Part shown: positions 1 to 5,384 of the stretch, one piece after another | How the letters are laid out: each line of letters starts with the position of its first letter | Numbering within the stretch: the first letter of the stretch is position 1 | From: Actinomycetota bacterium | Lineage (GTDB): Bacteria > Actinomycetota > Actinomycetes > S36-B12 | Length of the DNA: 5,384 nt | Assembly: GCA_009726075.1 (NCBI GenBank) | Contig: WLND01000146.1 | Span: 1 to 5,384, forward strand | Reading direction: 5' to 3' | Position numbers and translations under genes: made by a program | The notes under the pieces: generated by a model | The model's input: only the letters and a program-made list of their open reading frames with translations | The model's database searches: none | Told to the model about the DNA's origin: nothing

Positions 1-45
1 CTCCGAAGCCTAGTCATGCGGACGTGTCCAGGGCCGCGGTTCATC

Positions 46-885
46 TCACCGCACGGTCACGATGGCACGGGCTCCCGTGCACCATGTGCACGAGATCACC
101 TCGGCCAGCACCCGCGTCCCGGTGGCGAGCGGCACGGCGATGCGGGCCGAGAACTCTCCCGTCGGCCCGACGTCGGGGACGGCCAGATTCATCCACGACG
201 ACCCACCCGGCTCGCGAACCGAGACCACGACGACTCCCCCCGCCGCCCGAGAGGCGCCGACGCGAGCGCGGCCATGGACGAGGGTGGCAGAGGCCCTTCG
301 GATTGCTGACAATCCGGCGATGGTGGTGAGCGCAGCTGCCACCTGAAACCCGATCGTGGGCATGGTCCTCAGCTCCGAGGCCCCCAGGCCCAGGAAGGTG
401 ACGGTCCCGGCCAACGCAAACTGCCCTGTCCCGTCTGCCGGGCAGGCGTAGACATGGTCGAGGTAGGAGCCCGATGAGGGTTCATCCTCGCCAAGGACAA
501 AGGAGTCCTGGTTGTTGACGGCGGAGCCTGGCTTCGTCACTGCGAGCAATCCCACGACCGTCGTTCCGGGACGAAGCCGCCACGACACCGTGAGTGGGAT
601 GAACAGGCACTTGGGCTCGATGAAGCGCTGCCTGGGATCGAGGGACAGGACGACCTCGCCGAGCGTCGAGCTGACGGTGACCGATTGCTCGTGCGGGTCG
701 CGAATCGGCGGGCGGGTACCAGAGGGCTGGACTGGTCGTGTGGACGATGCGGCTACGTCGCCCGTCGCCCACGCGGCCTCGTGAATCGGCGCCGCCGCGA
801 CGATGAGGGAGGCGATCGCAGCCACCACGCCCCAGCGACGCATCCAACGCGCCCTGGGCGAACTCGCCTGCGCCAGTACCACCAT
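46..885 (-). CDS. Exported protein of unknown function with two probable beta-sandwich regions
   Basis: I do not recognise this protein. It has 279 residues from ATG 885. A second in-frame ATG at 843 (Met15) gives a textbook signal peptide: MRRW, a hydrophobic core at about residues 19-33, then AWA at 38-40 as a likely cleavage site; an AGGG lies about 8 bases before that ATG. Met15 is therefore a serious alternative start, and it would widen the gap to the divergent neighbour from 14 to 56 bases. The mature part has few helix-like stretches and many alternating beta-type segments: one region at about 67-165 with Cys93 and Cys148, and one at about 197-279 with a CxxC (Cys266, Cys269) near the end. 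The second region has the look of an Ig-like or carbohydrate-binding-like sandwich (a GEFSAR stretch, then short strands). Third positions are strongly G/C, supporting real coding. An extracellular, possibly disulfide-bonded location is inferred; no enzyme motif is seen. Confidence 0.8.
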   Translation of the reverse strand: MVVLAQASSPRARWMRRWGVVAAIASLIVAAAPIHEAAWATGDVAASSTRPVQPSGTRPPIRDPHEQSVTVSSTLGEVVLSLDPRQRFIEPKCLFIPLTVSWRLRPGTTVVGLLAVTKPGSAVNNQDSFVLGEDEPSSGSYLDHVYACPADGTGQFALAGTVTFLGLGASELRTMPTIGFQVAAALTTIAGLSAIRRASATLVHGRARVGASRAAGGVVVVSVREPGGSSWMNLAVPDVGPTGEFSARIAVPLATGTRVLAEVISCTWCTGARAIVTVR

Positions 886-899
886 GACACCCTGACCCT

Positions 900-1136
900 A
901 TGCCAGATCCACGAAGCCGCTGGAGCCTCGGTTCACGCGGCAGCATCCTGTCAATCGCATCGAAGGACTCGGTCCTTTCCATCGGAAGCGTCGGTTCGGC
1001 CCTGTCTGTTGGCAGTGTCGGGTCGTTCGCCTCCCTCCTGTCGATCGGCTCGGCCGCGTCGGTCCTGTCGATCCTCTCGGCGGCGAGCACGCTCTCGGTC
1101 ATGGCCTGGCGAGGGAGGCGGACGCTCGGCAGGTGA
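900..1136 (+). CDS. Small triplet-serine (xxS) repeat protein, function unknown
   Basis: This 78-residue protein has serine at every third position from residue 6 to residue 66, 21 consecutive times. The two residues between are mostly Gly, Ala, Val, Ile or Leu, with a loose nine-residue higher order (for example ASKDSVLSI, then GSVGSALSV). Apart from Lys22-Asp23 the repeat core is uncharged from 24 to 69; the tail is basic and starts with Trp (WRGRR at 70-74). An in-frame TGA at 885-887 and no other in-frame start before Met68 fix ATG 900 as the start. No Shine-Dalgarno is visible, so a leaderless message is possible. Serine is encoded by AGC (5), AGT (1), TCG (10), TCA (2), TCC (2) and TCT (1); since AGY and TCN cannot interconvert by one base change, selection for serine on this strand is likely. 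From memory, similar SxLSIGSxGS proteins occur in other actinobacteria as uncharacterised hypotheticals. Structure and function are unknown; a membrane-associated or solenoid-like fold is conjecture. Confidence 0.78.
   Translation: MPDPRSRWSLGSRGSILSIASKDSVLSIGSVGSALSVGSVGSFASLLSIGSAASVLSILSAASTLSVMAWRGRRTLGR
909..1097 (+). repeat. 21 consecutive xxS codon triplets
   Basis: This is the coding stretch for residues 4-66 of the small protein. Each 9-base unit ends in a serine codon. The DNA units are not near-identical: flanking codons and serine codons vary, so this is a degenerate protein-level repeat and not a recently expanded microsatellite. Confidence 0.9.
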
Positions 1137-1164
1137 TGGCCCCGCCGACCGATCGCATTCGACC

Positions 1165-1183
1165 GCAGCAAACCTTTTGCTGC
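1165..1183 (+). terminator. Perfect 8-bp hairpin after the triplet-serine gene (possible terminator)
   Basis: GCAGCAAA at 1165-1172 pairs exactly with TTTGCTGC at 1176-1183 across a three-base loop. It lies 28 bases after the stop of the triplet-serine gene and 90 bases before the DUF4349 start. No T-tract follows, so a classical intrinsic terminator is not shown; U-less terminators are proposed in high-GC actinobacteria. An operator or mRNA-processing site is equally possible. Confidence 0.35.
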
Positions 1184-1260
1184 CCGCATGGCACCGAATC
1201 CCGCCCCGCTGCGTCATACCGTTGTTTCCGGGCTGTTCTTCGCGGCCTTCGGGCGCAACC

Positions 1261-1266
1261 AGGAGG
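1261..1266 (+). promoter_or_regulatory. Consensus Shine-Dalgarno AGGAGG for the DUF4349 gene
   Basis: AGGAGG sits six bases before ATG 1273. It decides the start: the same frame is open upstream to at least 685, but that extension would cross the triplet-serine gene and is arginine-rich, out-of-frame-looking sequence. Confidence 0.85.
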
Positions 1267-1272
1267 TCTGTC

Positions 1273-2331
1273 ATGCCGTCGAGCAACGCCACCGGCACCC
1301 GGCGAACACGCGCTTCAGCACGGGACGGCGCCCCGAGTTCGTCCGATCACCGTCGTCGCCCGCGGCGAGTCCGAGTCGGGATATCCGCGGGGGCCGTCCT
1401 CCTGCTGGCCGGCATGGGACTGCTGGCCGGCATGGGGCTGCTCGCCGGATGCGGTGAATCCGTCGACAGTTCCGGCCAATCGGGCGTGGGTGCTCCCGGC
1501 GAAGCCATGCCCGTTGAAGGCGTGCCCGCTGAAGGCGTGCCCGCGCAGGGCATGCCGGGCGAATCCATGCCCAACGCCGTCGCCGACGGAACGACCAGGG
1601 TCGACCGGCAGGTGGTCACGACGGCGTCCATGGCACTGCGGGTCGTTGACGTCGCGGCCGCGAGCGACCGCATCGTCGAAGCAGTCAACGGGAGCAAGGG
1701 CCTGATTGAGCAGCAGGACATCTCCAACGCCGGCGGTGCCACGTACGCCACCATCACCGCACGGATTCCTGCTTCCGGCCTTCTGCCGTTCATCGACCGA
1801 GTTTCGGCCCTCGGCACCGTCGAATCCCTGAGCAGCCAGGCCTCCGACGTCACCCAGCAGACCATCGACCTTGACGCACGCATCGACGCGCTCCGCACGT
1901 CCGTCGCCCGGCTGCAGGAACTGCTCGCCGCGACGACGAATGTCGCCGACCTCGTCGCCGTCGAGAGCGAATTGGCCACCCGCCAGGCTGAACTCGATTC
2001 GCTGGTCTCCCAGCGCGACTACCTGGCCGATCAGGTGGCCCTGTCGACCATCACCATGTCGATCAGCCCAGTGGTCGAGGCCATCGGCGTCACCCCGCCC
2101 GGATTCTTGGCGGGCCTGCAGAACGGGTGGTCGGCCCTGGCCGCGCTTGCGGGCGCGGCCATCACTGCCGTCGGGTTCCTGCTCCCCTTTGCACTGGCCT
2201 CGCTCGTCATTGCCGTCCCGATCGTCGTGATCGCGATCACCTCCAGTCGTCGCCGACGTCGATCTCGGCCCGTGGCACCGGCCTCGCTCCCCGCGACCGC
2301 CGCGCCGACCGACACTCCAACCACGACCTAG
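1273..2331 (+). CDS. DUF4349 domain lipoprotein with C-terminal transmembrane segment
   Basis: This 352-residue protein begins with a long basic N-region (1-35) and a hydrophobic stretch ending in a lipobox, LAGC with Cys60 as the predicted lipidated residue. A low-complexity linker (61-108) contains an ExMPx-like pentapeptide repeat. The DUF4349 region covers about 110-275: it opens with RQVVTTASMALRVVD, includes the DVTQQTIDLDARIDAL segment typical of the family near 193-208, continues as a probable coiled coil to about 255, and closes with the STITMSI strand. A long hydrophobic segment follows at about 287-322, then five arginines (326-330) and a Pro/Thr/Ala tail. The positive tail places the C-terminus in the cytoplasm, so the folded domain should sit outside, held at both ends. 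Family function is not established; a surface or envelope role is inferred from topology. No other domain is seen. The AGGAGG at 1261 supports the start. Confidence 0.9.
   Translation: MPSSNATGTRRTRASARDGAPSSSDHRRRPRRVRVGISAGAVLLLAGMGLLAGMGLLAGCGESVDSSGQSGVGAPGEAMPVEGVPAEGVPAQGMPGESMPNAVADGTTRVDRQVVTTASMALRVVDVAAASDRIVEAVNGSKGLIEQQDISNAGGATYATITARIPASGLLPFIDRVSALGTVESLSSQASDVTQQTIDLDARIDALRTSVARLQELLAATTNVADLVAVESELATRQAELDSLVSQRDYLADQVALSTITMSISPVVEAIGVTPPGFLAGLQNGWSALAALAGAAITAVGFLLPFALASLVIAVPIVVIAITSSRRRRRSRPVAPASLPATAAPTDTPTTT
1402..1455 (+). repeat. Three tandem 18-bp units inside the lipoprotein signal peptide
   Basis: Units at 1402-1419 and 1420-1437 differ only at the last base (CTGCTGGCCGGCATGGG followed by A or G); the third, 1438-1455, is diverged and encodes LLAGCG in place of LLAGMG. 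The third carries the lipobox cysteine. Copy-number change would stay in frame and alter only the length of the hydrophobic core. Confidence 0.9.
1501..1575 (+). repeat. Five tandem 15-bp units encoding a Glu-x-Met/Val-Pro-x linker
   Basis: Residues 77-101 of the DUF4349 protein read EAMPV, EGVPA, EGVPA, QGMPG, ESMPN. Units two and three are identical in 14 of 15 bases, so the array looks recently duplicated in part. It lies between the lipidated cysteine and the folded domain and probably acts as a flexible spacer. Confidence 0.88.
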
Positions 2332-2391
2332 CGTCCCGGACCCCGAGCGCAAGACCTAGGCCCGCCCACCTCGACCGCAGTGTGCCTCTGA

Positions 2392-2401
2392 CAGAATTCT
2401 G
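2392..2401. promoter_or_regulatory. 10-bp palindrome CAGAATTCTG upstream of helD
   Basis: This perfect palindrome is an AT-richer pocket in an otherwise GC-rich gap, 47 bases before ATG 2449. It could be an operator or part of a promoter. I see no clear -10 TANNNT at proper spacing from the CTGACA at 2388, so a promoter is not claimed. It is a candidate only. Confidence 0.22.
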
Positions 2402-2439
2402 GTCCCGGAAATCCCGTGGATGACCAGGATGACTTGAAC

Positions 2440-2443
2440 GAGG
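2440..2443 (+). promoter_or_regulatory. Ribosome-binding site GAGG that favours the helD ATG at 2449
   Basis: GAGG lies five bases before ATG 2449. The competing in-frame GTG at 2416 has only a weak GGAA in front of it, so the ATG is preferred, but the longer form cannot be excluded. Confidence 0.5.
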
Positions 2444-2448
2444 ACACA

Positions 2449-4539
2449 ATGGGAGCCATCGAAGACGAGCAGGTGTTCGTCGATGGCGCCTACGCCACCC
2501 TCGGGAAGCATGTCTCCTACCTGAATCAACGCATCGCGGCGCTCCGCTCAGCACCCTCCGTGGGGACTGTCCAGGATGAACTCGAGCGACAGGCCCAGTT
2601 CGAGAATCTTGCCCGCCAGCTGAAGGCCGCTCAAGCAGCAAGCACGCGCCTGTGCTTTGGCCGCATCGACACCAGCGATCGCGAGTCGTTCCATATCGGC
2701 CGCATCGGGCTCCGCGATCACGACGGCGACCCGGTACTGCTCGACTGGCGTGCGCCGAATGCGGCCGGTTTCTACCAGGCCACCACGGTGAGCCCGATGG
2801 GCATCGTCAGGCGTCGGCGCATCATCGCCAAGGACCGAACGATCACGCACGTCGAGGATGAGGATCTCGCAGACCCGACCGCATCCTCGTCCGATTCCGA
2901 TGCTGCAGCGCAGGCGGTCGAGGCTCCCCGCGAAGGCCGCATGGGCGACATCATCGCCACCATCGCTGCCGACCAGGACGCAATCGTCCGGAGCCCCCTG
3001 AACCAGATCACCGTCGTTGAAGGCGGCCCCGGTACTGGCAAGACGGTGGTCGCGCTCCACCGGGCAGCGTGGCTCCTCTACACCTTCCGCGATCGGCTCG
3101 CCAAGGATGGCGTCCTGGTCATCGGCCCGTCGACCGCGTTCCTCCACTACATCGAGCAGGTGCTGCCGAGCCTCGGAGAGACCGACGTGGTGCTGCTCAC
3201 GCCCGGCCAGCTCTACCCGGGCATCTCGGCAACTCGGCACGATGCCCCCTCAGTCGCCGCGATCAAGGGTGATGTTCGGATGGCCGCCGTGGTCGCCGCC
3301 GCCGCCATGGGCAGGCGCCGAATCCCTGACCACGATGTGACCATCACGCTCGACGACGGCTCCAAGGTCGCGATCACCGCTCGCCAGCTGGCTGATGCCC
3401 GAAAGGGCGTGCCGCGCGGCGCGTCCTTCCATGCCGGCCGCGATCCGTTCCTGACCAAGGCCCTGGACAGCCTCGCCCGCGACCGCTGCCGTCGGAGGCA
3501 GGAAGACCCCAGCGACGAAGCCCACCGCCAGGACGCGCTCGCCGATATCGTCGAGGATCGACACGTCAAGCGCACCCTGAACCTGATGTGGCTCCCAATC
3601 AGCCCCCAGCGCCTCGTCCACCTCCTGCTGACTGATCCAGCGACCCTCGAGGATGCAGCCGAGGGCATCCTCACGAAGTCCGAGCAGAAGCTCCTCCTCG
3701 GGGCTCGAAGCGCCGACTGGACCGTCGACGACGTCCCCCTCCTCGACGAGGCGGCCCATGTGCTCGGCGACTACACGCCGCCGAGGTCCCACGAGCACGA
3801 CGACGCTGCCCCTGATTACGCCGAGCTCTCGGTCAGCGATCCCTACTCCTCCGGCGCTCCCATGACCACGGTGGCCGAGCGCGCGCTCGACGACCGCGAG
3901 TGGATCTACGGCCATGTGGTCGTCGATGAGGCCCAGGAGCTCTCGACCATGGCATGGCACTGCATTGCGCGCCGCTCCAGCCGCCGATCGATGACGATTG
4001 TCGGCGACCTGCAGCAGACCACGCATCCGGCCGGGGCCAAGGACTGGGACGAAGCGCTGAGCGACGTCAGCGGCGCAATTCACCTTCACACCCTCACGGT
4101 GACCTACCGCATCACCAAGCAGACGGCGGCAACCGCGATCGATCTGCTCACCGATGCCGGCGGGCACGCCCCCAACCTGCAGCCGATCCGCGATGGCGCG
4201 CCCACCGAACGGTTCGATAGCGCCGAGGCGGATCTTGCGACGCGCGTGGAGTCGTTCGTCGGGCATGGTGATGGCCGGGCCTGCGTGATCCTGCCCGACG
4301 ATTCGTATGCCCGGCTCGCCCGGGCCCTCACGTCGGCCAGCACGGAGTTCGGCACCGGCGACACCGCCCTCGACGCTCCGATCGCCGTCCTCACCGCCCG
4401 AGACACCAAGGGCCTCGAATTCGACACGGTCATCGTCGTCGACCCGAAGACCATCGCGGGTCAGGCCGCCCGCGGATCGGACGTCTACGTCGCCTGCACA
4501 CGTGCGACGAAGCGACTGGCCCTCGTGACCTTGCGGTAG
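2449..4539 (+). CDS. helD: HelD-family RNA polymerase-associated motor ATPase (UvrD/Rep-like SF1)
   Basis: This 696-residue protein (707 if GTG 2416 is used) belongs to the HelD family: SF1-helicase-like cytoplasmic ATPases that bind RNA polymerase, reach into its channels and release stalled enzyme or nucleic acid. Residues about 5-67 form the N-terminal coiled-coil arm, followed by CFGRID (69-74) and LDWRAP (98-103), both typical of actinobacterial HelD. The motor core is intact: Q-motif glutamine at 176, Walker A GGPGTGKT at 192-199 (Lys198), GPSTAFLHYIEQVLPSLGE at 226-244, Walker B DEAQ at 493-496, VGDLQQ at 518-523, TYR at 552-554, TKGLEFD at 653-659 and VACTRA at 681-686 (Arg685). The stretch between about 250 and 480, including LTKSEQKLLLG at 408-418, replaces normal helicase subdomains with HelD-specific arm sequence. 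Length is slightly below what I recall for mycobacterial HelD. HelR, the rifamycin-resistance relative, has a different DWRSPAAEPFF-type segment, so HelD is preferred. No rifamycin-associated element (CTTGCGGCAAG core) is visible upstream. It is followed after 23 bases by a lipoprotein gene. Confidence 0.93.
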   Translation: MGAIEDEQVFVDGAYATLGKHVSYLNQRIAALRSAPSVGTVQDELERQAQFENLARQLKAAQAASTRLCFGRIDTSDRESFHIGRIGLRDHDGDPVLLDWRAPNAAGFYQATTVSPMGIVRRRRIIAKDRTITHVEDEDLADPTASSSDSDAAAQAVEAPREGRMGDIIATIAADQDAIVRSPLNQITVVEGGPGTGKTVVALHRAAWLLYTFRDRLAKDGVLVIGPSTAFLHYIEQVLPSLGETDVVLLTPGQLYPGISATRHDAPSVAAIKGDVRMAAVVAAAAMGRRRIPDHDVTITLDDGSKVAITARQLADARKGVPRGASFHAGRDPFLTKALDSLARDRCRRRQEDPSDEAHRQDALADIVEDRHVKRTLNLMWLPISPQRLVHLLLTDPATLEDAAEGILTKSEQKLLLGARSADWTVDDVPLLDEAAHVLGDYTPPRSHEHDDAAPDYAELSVSDPYSSGAPMTTVAERALDDREWIYGHVVVDEAQELSTMAWHCIARRSSRRSMTIVGDLQQTTHPAGAKDWDEALSDVSGAIHLHTLTVTYRITKQTAATAIDLLTDAGGHAPNLQPIRDGAPTERFDSAEADLATRVESFVGHGDGRACVILPDDSYARLARALTSASTEFGTGDTALDAPIAVLTARDTKGLEFDTVIVVDPKTIAGQAARGSDVYVACTRATKRLALVTLR

Positions 4540-4555
4540 CCCGACCCGGCTACCG
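4534..4555 (+). terminator. 8-bp hairpin overlapping the helD stop codon (possible terminator or coupling element)
   Basis: CGGTAGCC at 4534-4541 pairs perfectly with GGCTACCG at 4548-4555 over a six-base loop. The helD TAG (4537-4539) is inside the left arm, and the right arm ends seven bases before ATG 4563. No T-tract follows. It could attenuate read-through into the lipoprotein gene, or hide the latter's start until a ribosome finishing helD opens it. Confidence 0.4.
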
Positions 4556-4562
4556 TCAATCC

Positions 4563-5213
4563 ATGGGCCCCAAGCGAACGACCGTCACGATTGTCCGGAT
4601 GGCCACCGGGGGCCTCGCCTTGTCAGTAGCGCTGTCACTGCCCCTGGCCTCCTGCGCCTTCGGTTCCGATGCTGCGGCCCCCGCCAGTGCTTCCGCCCCC
4701 GTGAGCCCCGCGCCCGCGACGACCCCCGATCCGACGCTGGCCTGGGCCGATGGCGTCTGTACCGCAGCAGCTGGAGTTCGTGACGAGATCGCCTCGGTAG
4801 CCCAGGATCTCGTGTTCGATCCAATGGCTAGCGGCTCGGCGGTCGATCAGGTCCAGGGCCGGCTCGACGACCGAAGCGCCGCGATCGATACGGCGGTCGA
4901 CGCCCTCGGGTCGGCCATCGGTTCTGCGCCGCTCGACGTCCCCGCCGCCCTTGAGTTCGCGACGGCACTGCAGGCCCGCTACGTGATCGCCCAGCGAGCG
5001 ATCGCGGAGGCGACCAGTGCAGTCGATGGAGTTGCGACCGCCTCCGACCCCTGGACCCTCGGCCTCAATGTCGCCGCGGCCATCGTCTCGGTTCGGGCCG
5101 CAGCGCAGGCGCTGGGTGACCTCGCCTCAGCGGTTTCGACGTCAGCGACGACCGATGCCGTCTCGGAAGCGTTCACGTCCTCTGCCGCGTGCCAATCCCT
5201 TACTTCGGGGTAG
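4563..5213 (+). CDS. Small alanine-rich helical lipoprotein of unknown function
   Basis: This 216-residue protein has a basic start (MGPKR), a hydrophobic core (about 14-27) and a lipobox LASC with Cys31, so lipid anchoring on the outer face of the cytoplasmic membrane is predicted. Residues 32-57 are an Ala/Pro/Ser/Thr linker. The remainder, from WADGVC at 61-66, is Ala-rich and predicted helical, with one cysteine at each end (Cys66 and Cys210) that could form a disulfide closing a helical bundle. This WAD-x-VC plus terminal AC pattern is, from memory, common among uncharacterised actinobacterial lipoproteins. No Shine-Dalgarno is evident before ATG 4563; ATG 4599 (Met13) would also leave a workable signal peptide. 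The gene begins 23 bases after helD, just beyond a hairpin, and may depend on helD translation. Its last 14 bases overlap the convergent neighbour. No function can be assigned. Confidence 0.82.
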   Translation: MGPKRTTVTIVRMATGGLALSVALSLPLASCAFGSDAAAPASASAPVSPAPATTPDPTLAWADGVCTAAAGVRDEIASVAQDLVFDPMASGSAVDQVQGRLDDRSAAIDTAVDALGSAIGSAPLDVPAALEFATALQARYVIAQRAIAEATSAVDGVATASDPWTLGLNVAAAIVSVRAAAQALGDLASAVSTSATTDAVSEAFTSSAACQSLTSG

Positions 5214-5384
5214 CGACCGCTTCGGGCACCGGGAACACCGTGACGATCGCGAGCGACAGGGCGAGCAGTGCCGGAACGATCAGGAATGCCTGATGGATGT
5301 CGATCCGCTCGGTCAGGGCTCCGAGCACAAACGGAGCGATGGCAATCGCCGCGGTTCCGAAGGCCAGGGTCGCCCCTGACGCCC
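5200..5384 (-). CDS. C-terminal end of a membrane protein, probable MFS transporter (partial)
   Basis: Reading the minus strand from the window edge, 60 residues are open from 5382 to a TAA at 5202-5200. They show a small-residue-rich hydrophobic segment (ATLAFGTAAIAIAPFVLGAL), a short polar turn (TERIDIHQ), a second hydrophobic segment (AFLIVPALLALSLAIVTVF) and a short tail ending TPK. Two helices with a short charged loop, and the PFVLGAL-to-loop arrangement, match the last two transmembrane helices (11 and 12) of a Major Facilitator Superfamily transporter. The N-terminal majority lies outside the window, so substrate and subfamily cannot be judged. The end overlaps the convergent lipoprotein gene by 14 bases. 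Confidence 0.72.
   Translation of the reverse strand, partial: ASGATLAFGTAAIAIAPFVLGALTERIDIHQAFLIVPALLALSLAIVTVFPVPEAVATPK

Noticed and set aside
1..45. Any gene or terminator at the left edge
   Set aside because: The 45 bases hold no supported coding frame and no convincing hairpin after the minus-strand stop.
482..1189. Long minus-strand open frame with Arg/Glu/Asp-rich repeat-like translation opposite the triplet-serine gene
   Set aside because: It continues out of frame through the exported-protein gene, has arginine-rich shadow composition, and is explained by the antisense of TCG-rich serine triplets. The serine codon diversity supports the plus strand.
1194..1222. Possible promoter for the DUF4349 gene with TACCGT at 1217-1222 as -10
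   Set aside because: TACCGT fits TANNNT, but no TTGAC-like -35 occurs at 16-18 bases upstream, and such matches arise often by chance.
685..1272. N-terminal extension of the DUF4349 frame upstream of ATG 1273
   Set aside because: AGGAGG six bases before ATG 1273 and a signal peptide soon after define the start; the extension is arginine-rich and overlaps the triplet-serine gene in another frame.
1315..2352. Long minus-strand open frame opposite the DUF4349 gene
   Set aside because: Its Gly/Arg/Asp-rich translation has no recognisable motif, and it is the antisense shadow of a recognised domain protein.
2399..2427. CTGGTC/GACCAG as a terminator for the DUF4349 gene
   Set aside because: The stem is only six pairs with a 17-base loop and no T-tract; it is too weak to annotate as a terminator.
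3250..4266. 338-codon minus-strand open frame opposite helD
   Set aside because: It is antisense to the intact HelD motor motifs; such long shadow frames are expected in high-GC coding sequence.
2416..4539. HelR (rifamycin-resistance type) assignment instead of HelD
   Set aside because: The LDWRAPNAAGFYQ and VRRRR segments match the general actinobacterial HelD pattern, not the HelR DWRSPAAEPFF type, and no rifamycin-associated element is present upstream.

Overview
The window is compact, high-GC DNA with strong G/C preference at third codon positions. A HelD-family RNA polymerase-associated ATPase, a DUF4349 lipoprotein and a small all-serine-triplet protein suggest Actinomycetota. I cannot place the genus. 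No rRNA, tRNA, CRISPR array or mobile element is visible. There is no stretch over 300 bases without a gene.

Layout, left to right. A 279-codon exported protein of unknown function lies on the minus strand (46-885). Fourteen bases away, on the plus strand, starts a 78-residue protein (900-1136) in which every third residue from 6 to 66 is serine, 21 in a row without a miss. After a 136-base gap holding a perfect hairpin and a consensus Shine-Dalgarno comes a 352-residue DUF4349 lipoprotein (1273-2331). Its signal peptide and linker are both built from short in-frame tandem repeats. An 84-117 base gap with a 10-bp palindrome leads to a HelD-type motor ATPase (2449-4539, or from GTG 2416), which removes or recycles stalled RNA polymerase. 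An 8-bp hairpin embeds the helD stop codon. Immediately after it is a small helical lipoprotein of unknown function (4563-5213). Its 3' end overlaps by 14 bases the end of a minus-strand membrane protein that runs off the window, probably the C-terminus of an MFS transporter.

How they fit together. Three products are predicted to be exported or lipid-anchored (the 279-residue protein, the DUF4349 protein, the 216-residue lipoprotein), one is a cytoplasmic transcription factor-like motor, and one is a very unusual small repeat protein. The plus-strand genes 900 to 5213 are co-oriented with short gaps, but the hairpins at 1165 and 4534 and the independent ribosome sites mean I would not call them one operon. 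The most interesting element is the triplet-serine protein. All six serine codons, from both the AGY and TCN families, are used at the repeated position, so the pattern is held at the protein level and not by simple DNA repeat expansion.
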